From the IMG/VR virus record IMGVR_UViG_3300034980_000140, positions 1-24,854 of that record: a stretch of DNA of 24,854 nucleotides; one strand, given 5' to 3'. Below the pieces are notes generated by a model. That model was given only the letters and a program-made list of their open reading frames with translations. It searched no databases and was not told the DNA's origin. Position 1 is the stretch's first letter; each line of letters begins with the position of its first letter. The translations under genes and the position numbers were made by a program. Of the stretch, positions 12,265-20,947 are shown piece after piece. This stretch comes from a virus.

Positions 12265-13359
12265 ATGTCCATTAGTACCGAACTATTGAACACTACGTTT
12301 GCGGATCTCCGTGGACCTCTGGTGAACTCGTTTGTTCGTAGCAATGAGCTGTTTGAGGCCCTGACAACAAAAGCACGTATGCCCATGGAGGGAGGAACTC
12401 GTATTGAGCGTTCCTTCGCCGGTGGTGCTCCTGCTCGTGGTGTCGGTGTCTACGTCGGTGATGAGCTACTGAACATGACACGTCGTCAACAAATCAACCG
12501 GTTCCAAGTTGAGCCTCACCGTGTTGTTGTCGCTGTTAACATTCCTAAGCGTGAGATGAACCAGAACAGCGGTAAGCTGGCTGTCATTCGTCTTATCGAA
12601 GAGTACCCACAAACCACTATGGAAGCGGTGAAGGCAGACTTGAACAAGTACTTCCTCACTGGTGTCAGCCGTGGTCTTGTGTTCACTACTTCTGAGCTCA
12701 AGGGATTCCTGACTCTTAATGGTGCTGTTTCTGACGGTATCGGAACCGGTGTGACCCATGGTCTCATTGACTTCCGTACAATCGCAGAGCAGACATCAGA
12801 TGCACAAGAAGTTCAGGGCGTAGAAAAGAGCAGCACGATTTCTCACTTCAACCAGTTTGAAGATGTGACATCGACTTCAGGATTCTCTGCTAACGGTCTT
12901 CACCCCCTCCGTCGGATCTACCGTAAGTGTGCTCACTACGCGGGCGGTCCTGGTAAGGGTCCTGACCTTGTGATCATGGACGACGATACATACACTCTGT
13001 ATGATCAGAACCGTCTGCAAAACAACGTGCGCATCAGTCTTGTAGACGACAAGACGGACAAGACCAACACCATGGCTCTCGAGCTTGGTTTGGCTAAGGT
13101 CCACTCGTCGATCGATCTCGACAAGGATGACTCGGCGTTTACAGGTACCGCTGCAGCTGACGGAGTTTCTTACTTCCTCAACACTGACTACATTGAATTC
13201 CCGATGCTCGAAGCTCCGAACATCTCTGAGTTCAAGGAACGTGTCGGTGACCAGGACGTGGTTACTGCTCTGTTTGCTATGCAAGGAAACATGATCTGCA
13301 CCAAGCTCCCCGCACAGGGCGCTGTCACCGGTACCGCTGGTACCACAGCTACTTCGTAA
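12265..13359 (+). CDS. Major capsid protein
   Basis: This 364-aa protein is read as the main shell protein, probably of HK97 fold. It begins MSISTELLNTTFADLRGPLV, then an N-arm with NELFEALTTK and a beta-rich region with RRQQINRFQVEPHRVVVAVNIPKRE (about 74-98, starting at RRQQINRFQV). A long spine-like helix region follows (LIEEYPQTTMEAVKADLNKYF, about 111-131). The later part includes the LVIMDDDTYTLYDQ segment and an ending of Gly/Thr/Ala. This segment order, with DDxTY after a Gly-rich loop, is common in capsid proteins of podoviruses and siphoviruses. Weak AAAGG precedes the ATG. It is the first gene of the rightward virion operon and is followed by a decoration-like protein. The fold is inferred; the family was not searched. 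Confidence 0.8.
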   Translation: MSISTELLNTTFADLRGPLVNSFVRSNELFEALTTKARMPMEGGTRIERSFAGGAPARGVGVYVGDELLNMTRRQQINRFQVEPHRVVVAVNIPKREMNQNSGKLAVIRLIEEYPQTTMEAVKADLNKYFLTGVSRGLVFTTSELKGFLTLNGAVSDGIGTGVTHGLIDFRTIAEQTSDAQEVQGVEKSSTISHFNQFEDVTSTSGFSANGLHPLRRIYRKCAHYAGGPGKGPDLVIMDDDTYTLYDQNRLQNNVRISLVDDKTDKTNTMALELGLAKVHSSIDLDKDDSAFTGTAAADGVSYFLNTDYIEFPMLEAPNISEFKERVGDQDVVTALFAMQGNMICTKLPAQGAVTGTAGTTATS

Positions 13360-13371
13360 GGGAGGTAAATC

Positions 13372-13896
13372 ATGGGAACTGTTAAAACAGACGCTCTATC
13401 AACTACTTACACTTCTGAGGTATACCCTGTGGGTACTCGGTATGTGCAATCTGCTGACGAGGTAAACGCTGCCAACTCGACTCACTACGGTGACCGGGAA
13501 TGGATCTTCGTTTACAACGATGAAGCATCAACCGCGTTTGCGGAAGGTAACGTAATCATGCTGGATAACAGCGATTACGCGTCCTTCCACGGGCTGCTCT
13601 CCACCGCGACACTTCATGTGTATCGGATTCTTGGGGTGGCAGGCCACGCAATCGCAGCTGGTTCTTACGGTTGGATTATCGCAAAGGGTGCGGGTGAGGT
13701 TCAGTGTGACGGTGGTGTTGCTCAAGGTGATCGTTTGGTCGCTCACGCAAGCACTGCTGGTGTCGCTGACACAATCGTACTCAACGCTGATGCCACTACC
13801 GACAATCTTGAATGTGTCTTTGCAATGGCTCTTGAAGCCGATGCAGGTTCTTCTTCGGGAGACAAGGCAACATGTTGGATTAACGGCGTGTGGTAG
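13372..13896 (+). CDS. Capsid decoration-like protein
   Basis: This 174-aa protein has GGGAGG about eight bases before its ATG, 13 bp after the capsid stop. It is beta rich. The segment AIAAGSYGWIIAKGAGEVQCDGGVAQGDRLVAHASTAGVAD (about 93-133) has the Gly-Tyr-Gly-Trp, then Gly-Asp-Arg-Leu-Val and Gly-Val-Ala pattern of phage cement or decoration proteins that sit on the capsid surface. It ends with a short Cys/Trp segment. Position directly after the major capsid gene agrees. It could instead be a head-fibre base or a minor capsid subunit. Confidence 0.6.
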   Translation: MGTVKTDALSTTYTSEVYPVGTRYVQSADEVNAANSTHYGDREWIFVYNDEASTAFAEGNVIMLDNSDYASFHGLLSTATLHVYRILGVAGHAIAAGSYGWIIAKGAGEVQCDGGVAQGDRLVAHASTAGVADTIVLNADATTDNLECVFAMALEADAGSSSGDKATCWINGVW

Positions 13897-13905
13897 TTAG
13901 CTACT

Positions 13906-13919
13906 ACGTGATATAGTTG
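13906..13919 (+). promoter_or_regulatory. Second copy of the candidate phage promoter motif
   Basis: ACGTGATATAGTTG matches the motif at 1274-1287 at 13 of 14 positions (A for C at the sixth). TG at 13909-13910 precedes TATAGT (13912-13917), giving an extended -10. If a promoter, initiation would fall near 13916-13924, inside or just before the 5' arm of the stem-loop at 13919-13950. It lies upstream of the adaptor-like gene at 13967. Confidence 0.4.
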
Positions 13920-13950
13920 AGGGGCGTAGCTTTCGGGTTACGCCCCTCTC
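13919..13950 (+). terminator. Stem-loop after the decoration gene, possible partial terminator
   Basis: GAGGGGCGTAGC pairs with GTTACGCCCCTC in a 12-bp stem with one G-U wobble and a 6-nt TTTCGG loop. The following bases (TCGTATTTAGG) are only moderately T-rich, so it may reduce rather than end transcription of the tail genes. That would allow more capsid and decoration protein than tail protein. It could alternatively be a 5' stabilising hairpin for a transcript begun at 13912-13924. The wobble supports a plus-strand RNA. Confidence 0.6.
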
Positions 13951-13966
13951 GTATTTAGGAGGTCTT

Positions 13967-15820
13967 GTGGACGTATCTCTCGGCGCACTTCGTCAACGAT
14001 TGCTGAACTTCAGGTCATGGGACAGTACGGGTAAGACTCTCGATGATCGTATTCGTGAGGTACTCAACACCTCGTTAGACAGACTCGCTGGGGATGTACC
14101 CCAGGCTCTGATTCCTGATGAGGAGCACATCGCTCTTCGACCTGATGTAAAAGGCGCCACTGTAAACGCGGCTGTTTTAGGCACGAGCGATCAAAGAGTC
14201 CTTCAATTCTATGATACGGGAGGTGCATTTTTAGGTAAGGTTCCCTCTCCGGGTATATCGAGCTGGTTACCTACGGTTGACGGTACGTGGGATGGGGTCA
14301 TGCACATAGAGTTTACGGACTCGACATCTGTAGTACATCGTCGTCAATGCCTTGAGTTCTTTACGATCGTGATCCCCGCCGGAGAAGAGCCCGAGATGTT
14401 ACAGTATTATGTAACGATTGATAGACCCTGGTCAGATCCTTCTGGCACTAACTCTGTGGGTAATCGAATGGACTTCAGGCTCCACCAGCCTGAGTTCTTC
14501 TTGCGCGACGATGTCATGCAGATGCTTGAGCCGGCAAAGGTGTTTGATTCTACACGTCAGCAGGTGTGGGCTGTTGATACTGCGGGTGCGTATCGTCAGG
14601 ATATGATCGATCATCGCGGAACTAGTACAGGTCGTCCTTATCGTTTATGGAGGGGACGTCACTTCCAGCTACCGGCACCGACAGAGGCACCTGAGGTCAA
14701 GGAGCTCCTCGTTAGCAATGATATCCTAATGGGTATGTTTACAGATAAACCGGCGGAGGAATCTCAGTTGTGGGGTCATTCGACGCAGCAGACGGCGTAC
14801 TCCACGGGCGAATGGGGTGTCTGCTACACGTACGTTATGGGCCGCAGAGATAAAGAGTGGCAGCAGTCACCACTGATTAAGCCTGATGCGACTGAAGTTG
14901 TGAATGACAGTTCATATAAGCTCAACTGGGCGTTTGAGTCTTATAATGGAGCACTCTCAACGGGTGTTAATGCTCGTTCAGGCATAAACGACCCATTGTG
15001 GGAAAGTGCGCCGTCTCCAATCACTGCGATTAAAAACGTTGTCGCGGTTGGCCTGCAGGGGCACCGACCAAGCTCAGATGAAGCCAAGACGGTTGAAGCT
15101 GGGGATCCATTGCCGCCTGGCGCGATGTATCACCGCGCCTTGGTGTTTGCAGCGACTAACATTGGTGCTCAGTTAGGCTTTGCGGGTAAGGTGCCTGCTT
15201 TCCCCGATAAGCTTTATGCCCCCGCATTAAGGGAAGGCCGAAGCGGCTATCGCATTCGTTATTACATTGCGCACTTGGGTAGTAACAACGACTCCCCGTC
15301 TTATGACACTGAGACGACACCTCGCTATTACTTTTTATGCGAGGTCGAGCCTACTTTTGACCAACTGACACTGTCACCATTTGGTTCAGCTGATCACAGA
15401 AGATCGACTCAGAAGACGGGAGCGCGTATCGTTTGGAACGGTGACCAACTGTATGATTACCATCGCCCGCTGCGTCACTCGACTGGGTACTACGCCTACA
15501 AGGTTTATCCGCATCAAGATGATCGCTACGAGCTTGACTTCCGGGTATTACGACTTCCGCGCAAATATGTTGACGATCAAGATACGGCACCGATCCAGAG
15601 AGACGCAGTGCCTGCATTGATTGAGTTGTCTCTTTACTACCTGTGTTTGATCGATGGAGTTGACCAGCAAGGAGCGCAGCTTCACTTAGATCGGTATACT
15701 GAGCTCGCCCGGCGGTATCGAGAGAGATACGCTAATCCTGGTCGAGTGGTGGAACCCGTACCTATGTCCGGATACTCTGCTCGGCATCGCTACGGGACGT
15801 TTGGCTCAACTAGCGAATAA
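13967..15820 (+). CDS. Large adaptor-like head-tail or tail protein
   Basis: This is a 617-aa protein with a GTG start, set by AGGAGG five bases upstream. The N-terminal helices (about 4-43, ALRQRLLNFRSW and IREVLNTSLDRLAG) and the C-terminal helices (about 555-600, PALIELSLYYLCLIDG and HLDRYTELARRYRERY) resemble the helical bundle of podovirus head-tail adaptors. Between them lies about 500 residues of beta-rich sequence, far longer than the roughly 200 aa of T7- or P22-type adaptors. Trp/Tyr-rich stretches near 258-345 suggest surface or carbohydrate-binding lobes. It comes directly before the nozzle-like protein with one gene between. I cannot name the family with confidence; a tail structural protein is more secure than the adaptor reading. 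Confidence 0.6.
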   Translation: MDVSLGALRQRLLNFRSWDSTGKTLDDRIREVLNTSLDRLAGDVPQALIPDEEHIALRPDVKGATVNAAVLGTSDQRVLQFYDTGGAFLGKVPSPGISSWLPTVDGTWDGVMHIEFTDSTSVVHRRQCLEFFTIVIPAGEEPEMLQYYVTIDRPWSDPSGTNSVGNRMDFRLHQPEFFLRDDVMQMLEPAKVFDSTRQQVWAVDTAGAYRQDMIDHRGTSTGRPYRLWRGRHFQLPAPTEAPEVKELLVSNDILMGMFTDKPAEESQLWGHSTQQTAYSTGEWGVCYTYVMGRRDKEWQQSPLIKPDATEVVNDSSYKLNWAFESYNGALSTGVNARSGINDPLWESAPSPITAIKNVVAVGLQGHRPSSDEAKTVEAGDPLPPGAMYHRALVFAATNIGAQLGFAGKVPAFPDKLYAPALREGRSGYRIRYYIAHLGSNNDSPSYDTETTPRYYFLCEVEPTFDQLTLSPFGSADHRRSTQKTGARIVWNGDQLYDYHRPLRHSTGYYAYKVYPHQDDRYELDFRVLRLPRKYVDDQDTAPIQRDAVPALIELSLYYLCLIDGVDQQGAQLHLDRYTELARRYRERYANPGRVVEPVPMSGYSARHRYGTFGSTSE

Positions 15821-15841
15821 ACACCCACCCACGAGGTTACC

Positions 15842-16348
15842 GTGAAGAAACTAAAGAATCTAACTCAATACAAGTCGCCACTGGCGCTCCCCAGACCTGA
15901 GCTCGGATCTCACATGTCTCGGATTAGCTTGAACGGACGATATGAAGAAGCAGTTGTATTGAGCGTCACTTGTGCTGAAAGAGACAGTACGAAGAGTTGG
16001 TCGGCTACTGTTATCGCTAAGAACGGAATCGAGTTTATTTCAGGTGACACTGAATCTAGAGGCAAGTCAGATTGGATGCCTAAGGACTGGATCTTTCATC
16101 CTGAAACTACTTCTTGGTACGGTCCTACTCTACCTGAAGTGGTAGAAGAAGAAGTGGCTACAGCTCCTGAGGATACAAATCCTGACGTCATCGTCGAGGT
16201 GCCCGAGCCTTGGGAGAATGAGAAGTACTTCTCTTGGCGATCACGAGTCCTTAAGTCAGACGTGCGCTTGAAGGCGCTACCTGATGTACAGACCGTCTTA
16301 TCTCAAGTGTGGAAGAACAAGTCATTTGATCAAGGCATCCAGCTGTAA
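15842..16348 (+). CDS. Small phage protein, unknown
   Basis: This 168-aa protein starts at GTG (15842), with GAGG about seven bases upstream. The first half is beta-like with conserved-looking LSVTCAERDSTKSWSATVIAK (about 40-60). A Glu/Pro-rich acidic linker spans about 98-125 (VVEEEVATAPEDTNPDVIVE). The C-terminal part is basic and helical (WENEKYFSWRSRVLKSDVRL). It sits between the adaptor-like and nozzle-like genes with gaps of 21 and 19 bp, a position where small tail-connector or head-completion factors are often found, but sequence alone does not reveal its function. Confidence 0.65.
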   Translation: MKKLKNLTQYKSPLALPRPELGSHMSRISLNGRYEEAVVLSVTCAERDSTKSWSATVIAKNGIEFISGDTESRGKSDWMPKDWIFHPETTSWYGPTLPEVVEEEVATAPEDTNPDVIVEVPEPWENEKYFSWRSRVLKSDVRLKALPDVQTVLSQVWKNKSFDQGIQL

Positions 16349-16367
16349 CAGTGTCTGAGGTGCGAAT

Positions 16368-18638
16368 ATGTCGGGGCCGACCCAGCAAGAACTAGACTTT
16401 TTTGTCATCCCTCCAGGTGAATCGCTTCGGCAGTATTCTCCGAGTTCGTTGGCGCAGAAAGTACAGAATCTTGAGCTTACTCCTGAGGGTACGCTTAAGT
16501 CGCTGGTCGGCCCTTGCGCATATGCGCGTGGGGTCCAGTCGGGCAGGTTTAATCAGTTTAATCCTTACTCAGTGTTTCACGCATCGTTGCTTAGTGGCGC
16601 TGCTCCTTGCATCTATGCCCGTACAGGTACACGCATCTTTCGTTACGAAGGGTGGCACGGGGAGAGCACGAATCCCTACCCGTACTGGCGAGGTGCGCAG
16701 TGGCAGACCCATGTCAATTATCTATCAGACAACCCAAACCCACGATTTCCTGATCAGTGGGCTGTTCTCAATGACAAGGTAATCTGGGCTAACGGAACTG
16801 ACCGCGCTCGCGTGTTTACGTATGACGGTATGGTTACGCCATTAGGTTTCGATCGTCAGCCCAGTGCGCCTTCTGCGTTTGGTCCGTCACCTGCAGGGTA
16901 CTCTCAGTCAGCGACGAGCTACCCCAACACGTATGGATACTCATGGCAGGGTAATATCGGAACAGCTGCTGACTCTCTTGACGGGGAGAACGGCGCTGTG
17001 CGTGCGGGTATTTGGTACTACCGCGTTCAATATGAGGACATTCACGGGGATCTTTCTGAGTTCTCTGTGCCGAGTAATCCAGTAGAGACGAGTGCCGCTA
17101 ATGCCGATCCTTTTAGGCCCGGGGGAGACTCAAGAGAGACTGGAGTTGAGCTGAGCAATCTCATGCGGCAGTTTCATGTGTCTCTCAGCAGCGAAGCGCC
17201 AGATCATTGTGTGGCTGTTCGCATCTATCGAACACCAGATACTCGCAGTGTCGGTGTAGAGCCTCAGTTACTTGTCCGTCTACCTGGTCGAGGCGATGCT
17301 GAGTTTGCTGACAACACACCTGACTCAGGGCTGGGTAGCTTCTGGGAAGAGACCATCAGAGTGCCTATATTTAAGCTGATGTGTACGCATCAAGGCCGCC
17401 TGGTGATTGCGAACACAGATGGGGAGCCCGGTGTTGTACGTCGGTCTCAAGTAGGGTTTCCAGGTACCTTTAATAAGCTGGACTACATCTTTCCTGATAG
17501 CGGTGGCAGCGAGGTTACAGGAATTACTTCTCATGCTGGCGTACTTCTCGCGTTTACTGAGAGTAGCGTCTATTCTCTGGAAGACTTCGGCATGCCTCGC
17601 CCACTGTCTCAGGGTATTGGCTGCGTCGCTCCAAACAGCATTAAAGCTTTACCGAATGGACTTCTCGTATGGCTTGGTCGAGATGGCTTCTACGGAATGG
17701 GTCCTGACGGCCAGATCGCTCGAGTCAGCAGGCCTATTGATCGGTTGATGAGAAACGAACTTAATCGCGGTCGGCTTGCTTTGGCGACGGCAGAAGTAGA
17801 TGCGCGTACAAACGAGTATCGTTGCGCTGTATCACGTGCGGGGGCGCCGTTTAATACCTTGATGCTCTGTTTCGATGGCCAGCACTGGAGGAGGCAAGAG
17901 CTCAACTTGCATATCGCTGATATGTGTAAGACCGACGACTTTAGTCAACACTTGTTGGCGCTATGCTTAGACTACACAGCTCACGCGTCATCTGATTCCG
18001 CTTACAAAGGGGCAATAGGCCTCCCAGGAACACGAGACACGGCAATTGACAGCACGTACGGGCGCATCAACGCAGGCAACTTTTCGAGGGATCCGGACGC
18101 TTGGGGCGCCATGTTTGATGAGCCATTGACGCATTTGCTGGTACTTGACCGAGAAACAGGCGACCCTTTATATACGCCGCCTCCTCGCACAGTAACTTAC
18201 CGATCGACGTGGTTTAGAGCCGACGAGGCAGGTCTTACTCCTGTTCATGTACGCTCATTGTTTATCGGGATGGTAGATGCCTGGGAAGGTACGGCGACAA
18301 TCCGTTTCTTCAAGAACGGCTCAGAGAAAGTTGTCTACGAGATGGATGACCTACGCCTGATTGGTGTAGATGACGGGTCTGGTGTTGTTGACGACGTGGT
18401 CGGTTCGGCGCTGAATGGCTCGTCTCAATTTCACACTCCGCGTTTATTCTGGCGTCAAGTCCCCGTAGGCCTTGAGAATGTCAGTACCTGGTGCTTTGAA
18501 ATTGAAGTGGATCAGATCCCCACTTTTGTTGATACCGACGATGTACCCCGATTAGAGATTGTTTCTTTTGCGTTCGAGACCAGTGTGGCTTCTTCAGGTA
18601 GTCCACGAGGCCGAATCCCGCTCCGAGCAGATAAGTAG
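16368..18638 (+). CDS. Tail nozzle-like beta-propeller protein
   Basis: This is a 756-aa protein. It is rich in beta strands with repeated aromatic, Gly and Arg segments: RTGTRIFRYEGW (about 84-95), VYSLEDFGMPRPLSQGIGC (about 397-415) and LVWLGRDGFYGMGPDGQIARVS (about 428-449, beginning at LVWLGRDG). Phrases such as QGIGCVAPNSI, GLLVWLGRDGFY and FPGTFNK are ones I associate with tail proteins of short-tailed phages (T7 gp12/P22 gp10 type), which form a hexameric nozzle below the portal. A Pro-rich linker is seen near 162-172. A GAGGTG element precedes the ATG. Adaptor, small gene, nozzle and fibre order supports the assignment. Family identity is by recall, not search. Confidence 0.65.
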   Translation: MSGPTQQELDFFVIPPGESLRQYSPSSLAQKVQNLELTPEGTLKSLVGPCAYARGVQSGRFNQFNPYSVFHASLLSGAAPCIYARTGTRIFRYEGWHGESTNPYPYWRGAQWQTHVNYLSDNPNPRFPDQWAVLNDKVIWANGTDRARVFTYDGMVTPLGFDRQPSAPSAFGPSPAGYSQSATSYPNTYGYSWQGNIGTAADSLDGENGAVRAGIWYYRVQYEDIHGDLSEFSVPSNPVETSAANADPFRPGGDSRETGVELSNLMRQFHVSLSSEAPDHCVAVRIYRTPDTRSVGVEPQLLVRLPGRGDAEFADNTPDSGLGSFWEETIRVPIFKLMCTHQGRLVIANTDGEPGVVRRSQVGFPGTFNKLDYIFPDSGGSEVTGITSHAGVLLAFTESSVYSLEDFGMPRPLSQGIGCVAPNSIKALPNGLLVWLGRDGFYGMGPDGQIARVSRPIDRLMRNELNRGRLALATAEVDARTNEYRCAVSRAGAPFNTLMLCFDGQHWRRQELNLHIADMCKTDDFSQHLLALCLDYTAHASSDSAYKGAIGLPGTRDTAIDSTYGRINAGNFSRDPDAWGAMFDEPLTHLLVLDRETGDPLYTPPPRTVTYRSTWFRADEAGLTPVHVRSLFIGMVDAWEGTATIRFFKNGSEKVVYEMDDLRLIGVDDGSGVVDDVVGSALNGSSQFHTPRLFWRQVPVGLENVSTWCFEIEVDQIPTFVDTDDVPRLEIVSFAFETSVASSGSPRGRIPLRADK

Positions 18639-18644
18639 GACACG

Positions 18645-20942
18645 ATGCCATCAGTTTTTCGTAAGCGGTTTCTGCGTACAGGTGACGTCCTTGACCCCGT
18701 AGAGATGAACCAAGACTTCCAGCCTTATATGGAACTCCTGGCGGGTAACATCGATGCGCACAATCTAAACGCAGCTGAGTTTGTTGCTAACGCTAAGACA
18801 CATAAAGACGCGCACATCGATCATCACTATACGGAGATTATCTCGGCACCTTACTTGATGCCGTATCGTGAGGCATTCCCGGTATCGATGCAGCCTAACT
18901 TCTTGAATAAAATCGTTGGCGACGAGGAGGGGGTTGGTACGGATGCCAGCATAGATGCGGCTTACTCACTAAAAGAGCGGGGGACTATTGAGGAAGTAAA
19001 TATGCCAGACTACGTACCCGAGAATGTAAGAATCATCGGTAAGGGTGGTGGATGGGTACCCCTAGGCGATGGTGTCAAGCTTAATACCAGCGGCACTGGT
19101 AGTACTGCGGTTATAGGTCACATTGAGACATCATCTGTCGGTGAAGTGGACCTATGGATCAACGCGTTTGTCCAGTACTTCAGAAATGGGTTTGGGTTTA
19201 CAATGGATGAGTTTGTTGACCCGGCAATGATGCCGACAAGTTTGGACCTTAGCGATAACCCGGTGCTCGACCCAGAAGCAATAGGGTCGGCTACCCACGG
19301 CAACAACGAAGTACGGTTTGTCCCACCTATAGGGATGGAAGTACGTGACCCGAATAGAGCTGCTCATCACCATGTATCAATGGGCTACAGCCCCGCTGAT
19401 ATTCAATTTGCGCTCAGAGTAGACGGTCAGATACTCGAAGACACTATTACGGGTAAGAGAAACACACACTCGCGCACTCCTTTAGGCGCAAGGCATATTA
19501 GAACGAGGCTAATGGACGAAAACGCTGTGCATCAAGATGACATTGAAAAGGGCTACTCGACGGCAAACACCAGTGCGATGAACCTGAAGATGCCTGGTAC
19601 CCGTCAGCCTGATGTTCGTGCTGCTGGCATTGGCCCTGAAGTTTTTGGCACACGCCTTAACACTGTGGTTCGCGCAGGCGCGGGCACACACAAAGTAGAG
19701 ATTATTGCTCGGAGGCTAAACGCCGCTGAATCTGACCTTGATTTACCGAATGATGTTGTTGCTGTTTTTGGTAGACAGCTTTCTGTAGTGGAGATTCCTC
19801 GTGATCAGTCTTCTGAACAATCACTGAGCCCATTGTCGATGCCTACTTTCTCTTCGGAAGACTCGCTTGATCTTGCGCCTGCGACTGAGACACTGAATAC
19901 GTTTTGTAACGATATTCCCTCCATTGCGATCAAGCCTAACTCGCTTCGACAAGAGCATTTAACTAGTATCGTTGCAGAGTATGCACGCAAGACGGTGTCT
20001 GACCCGAACAGGACGATAACCACAGCACTGCCCTTTTACGATGATCACAGAGCATGGCATACCTATGAGAAGCTTCACGGTAAGGATTTTGGTGGGATCG
20101 ATCCGTTAGACTCCCCCGCATTGGCGTCGGGAGTAGGGTGGAGGATGATTCAAAACGAGGTCGACGAGGACTACCTTATGGTGTCTAATGGAGACTCCGT
20201 TAATCAAATCATAGATTCTTCAAGCTTGTTAATGGTATTTGCTGATGTAGAGCTTAAGAACATACGCCAGTCAGGGGATGTGCCTCTTAAAGCGCGTCTC
20301 TTAGACGCATTCGCTCATATTTGTATCGGTCATCGGGAATATAACACCAAGATTGGTGACCCGACTAGCAGTAAAACATGGCGATTTGACCGAGCTGCTC
20401 GTGCCCACTTCAATGTGAATAACTGGTCGGGTCGAAACCTTGGCTATAATCTCAGCAGCGTGGGTACAGGGGACCTTGAGATGGATTCTTGGAGTATAGG
20501 CTCAGATGAGTCCGATGAGGAGGCCTGGTTAAGGCACCAGCAAGGAGCAAAAGACAGACGCAACATTTACGACGGCGCTCAAAAGTGGAATGACAACATT
20601 CATGTAAGTCTGATGTTTGTCTTAGACGGAGCCACGATGCGGGCTCCTCCGAGAGATGACCCAACACCCAGTCCGGACTCGTCCTACACCACTTATGGAG
20701 GCCTTGATGGTAACGAGTGGAGAGTTGGGGATATCGGTGTCTTCGCGGCGTCTTCGGCATGTACTTGGACTGGTCGATCTGGGACGGTGTGGAGAGACTG
20801 GTTCTGGAGCAATAGTTATTATAAGGAGCCAGTGACTGGCTTGAGATTCGGCCAGACGACACCATACACTATAGGCCCACCTATACTCGAGTTTGGTATA
20901 AGTAGTATGTCGATGATTCATCTTAAGCGACAGAAGGATTAA
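18645..20942 (+). CDS. Large virion / tail-fibre-like protein
   Basis: This 765-aa protein starts just after the nozzle-like gene (6-bp gap). Near the N-terminus, FLRTGDVLDPVEMNQDFQPY (about 8-27) and an Asn/His-rich segment resemble the start of fibre or virion attachment proteins. Residues about 327-400 contain VFGTRLNTVVRAGAGTHKVEI and VFGRQLSVVEIPRDQ, with a beta-sandwich look typical of virion surface domains. Later Trp/Arg/Asp/Asn-rich segments could bind ligands. No catalytic motif, chaperone or intramolecular protease tail is apparent. It is followed directly by a shorter fibre-like gene. Host-binding or head-fibre roles are possible. Confidence 0.6.
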   Translation: MPSVFRKRFLRTGDVLDPVEMNQDFQPYMELLAGNIDAHNLNAAEFVANAKTHKDAHIDHHYTEIISAPYLMPYREAFPVSMQPNFLNKIVGDEEGVGTDASIDAAYSLKERGTIEEVNMPDYVPENVRIIGKGGGWVPLGDGVKLNTSGTGSTAVIGHIETSSVGEVDLWINAFVQYFRNGFGFTMDEFVDPAMMPTSLDLSDNPVLDPEAIGSATHGNNEVRFVPPIGMEVRDPNRAAHHHVSMGYSPADIQFALRVDGQILEDTITGKRNTHSRTPLGARHIRTRLMDENAVHQDDIEKGYSTANTSAMNLKMPGTRQPDVRAAGIGPEVFGTRLNTVVRAGAGTHKVEIIARRLNAAESDLDLPNDVVAVFGRQLSVVEIPRDQSSEQSLSPLSMPTFSSEDSLDLAPATETLNTFCNDIPSIAIKPNSLRQEHLTSIVAEYARKTVSDPNRTITTALPFYDDHRAWHTYEKLHGKDFGGIDPLDSPALASGVGWRMIQNEVDEDYLMVSNGDSVNQIIDSSSLLMVFADVELKNIRQSGDVPLKARLLDAFAHICIGHREYNTKIGDPTSSKTWRFDRAARAHFNVNNWSGRNLGYNLSSVGTGDLEMDSWSIGSDESDEEAWLRHQQGAKDRRNIYDGAQKWNDNIHVSLMFVLDGATMRAPPRDDPTPSPDSSYTTYGGLDGNEWRVGDIGVFAASSACTWTGRSGTVWRDWFWSNSYYKEPVTGLRFGQTTPYTIGPPILEFGISSMSMIHLKRQKD

Positions 20943-20947
20943 GTAGT

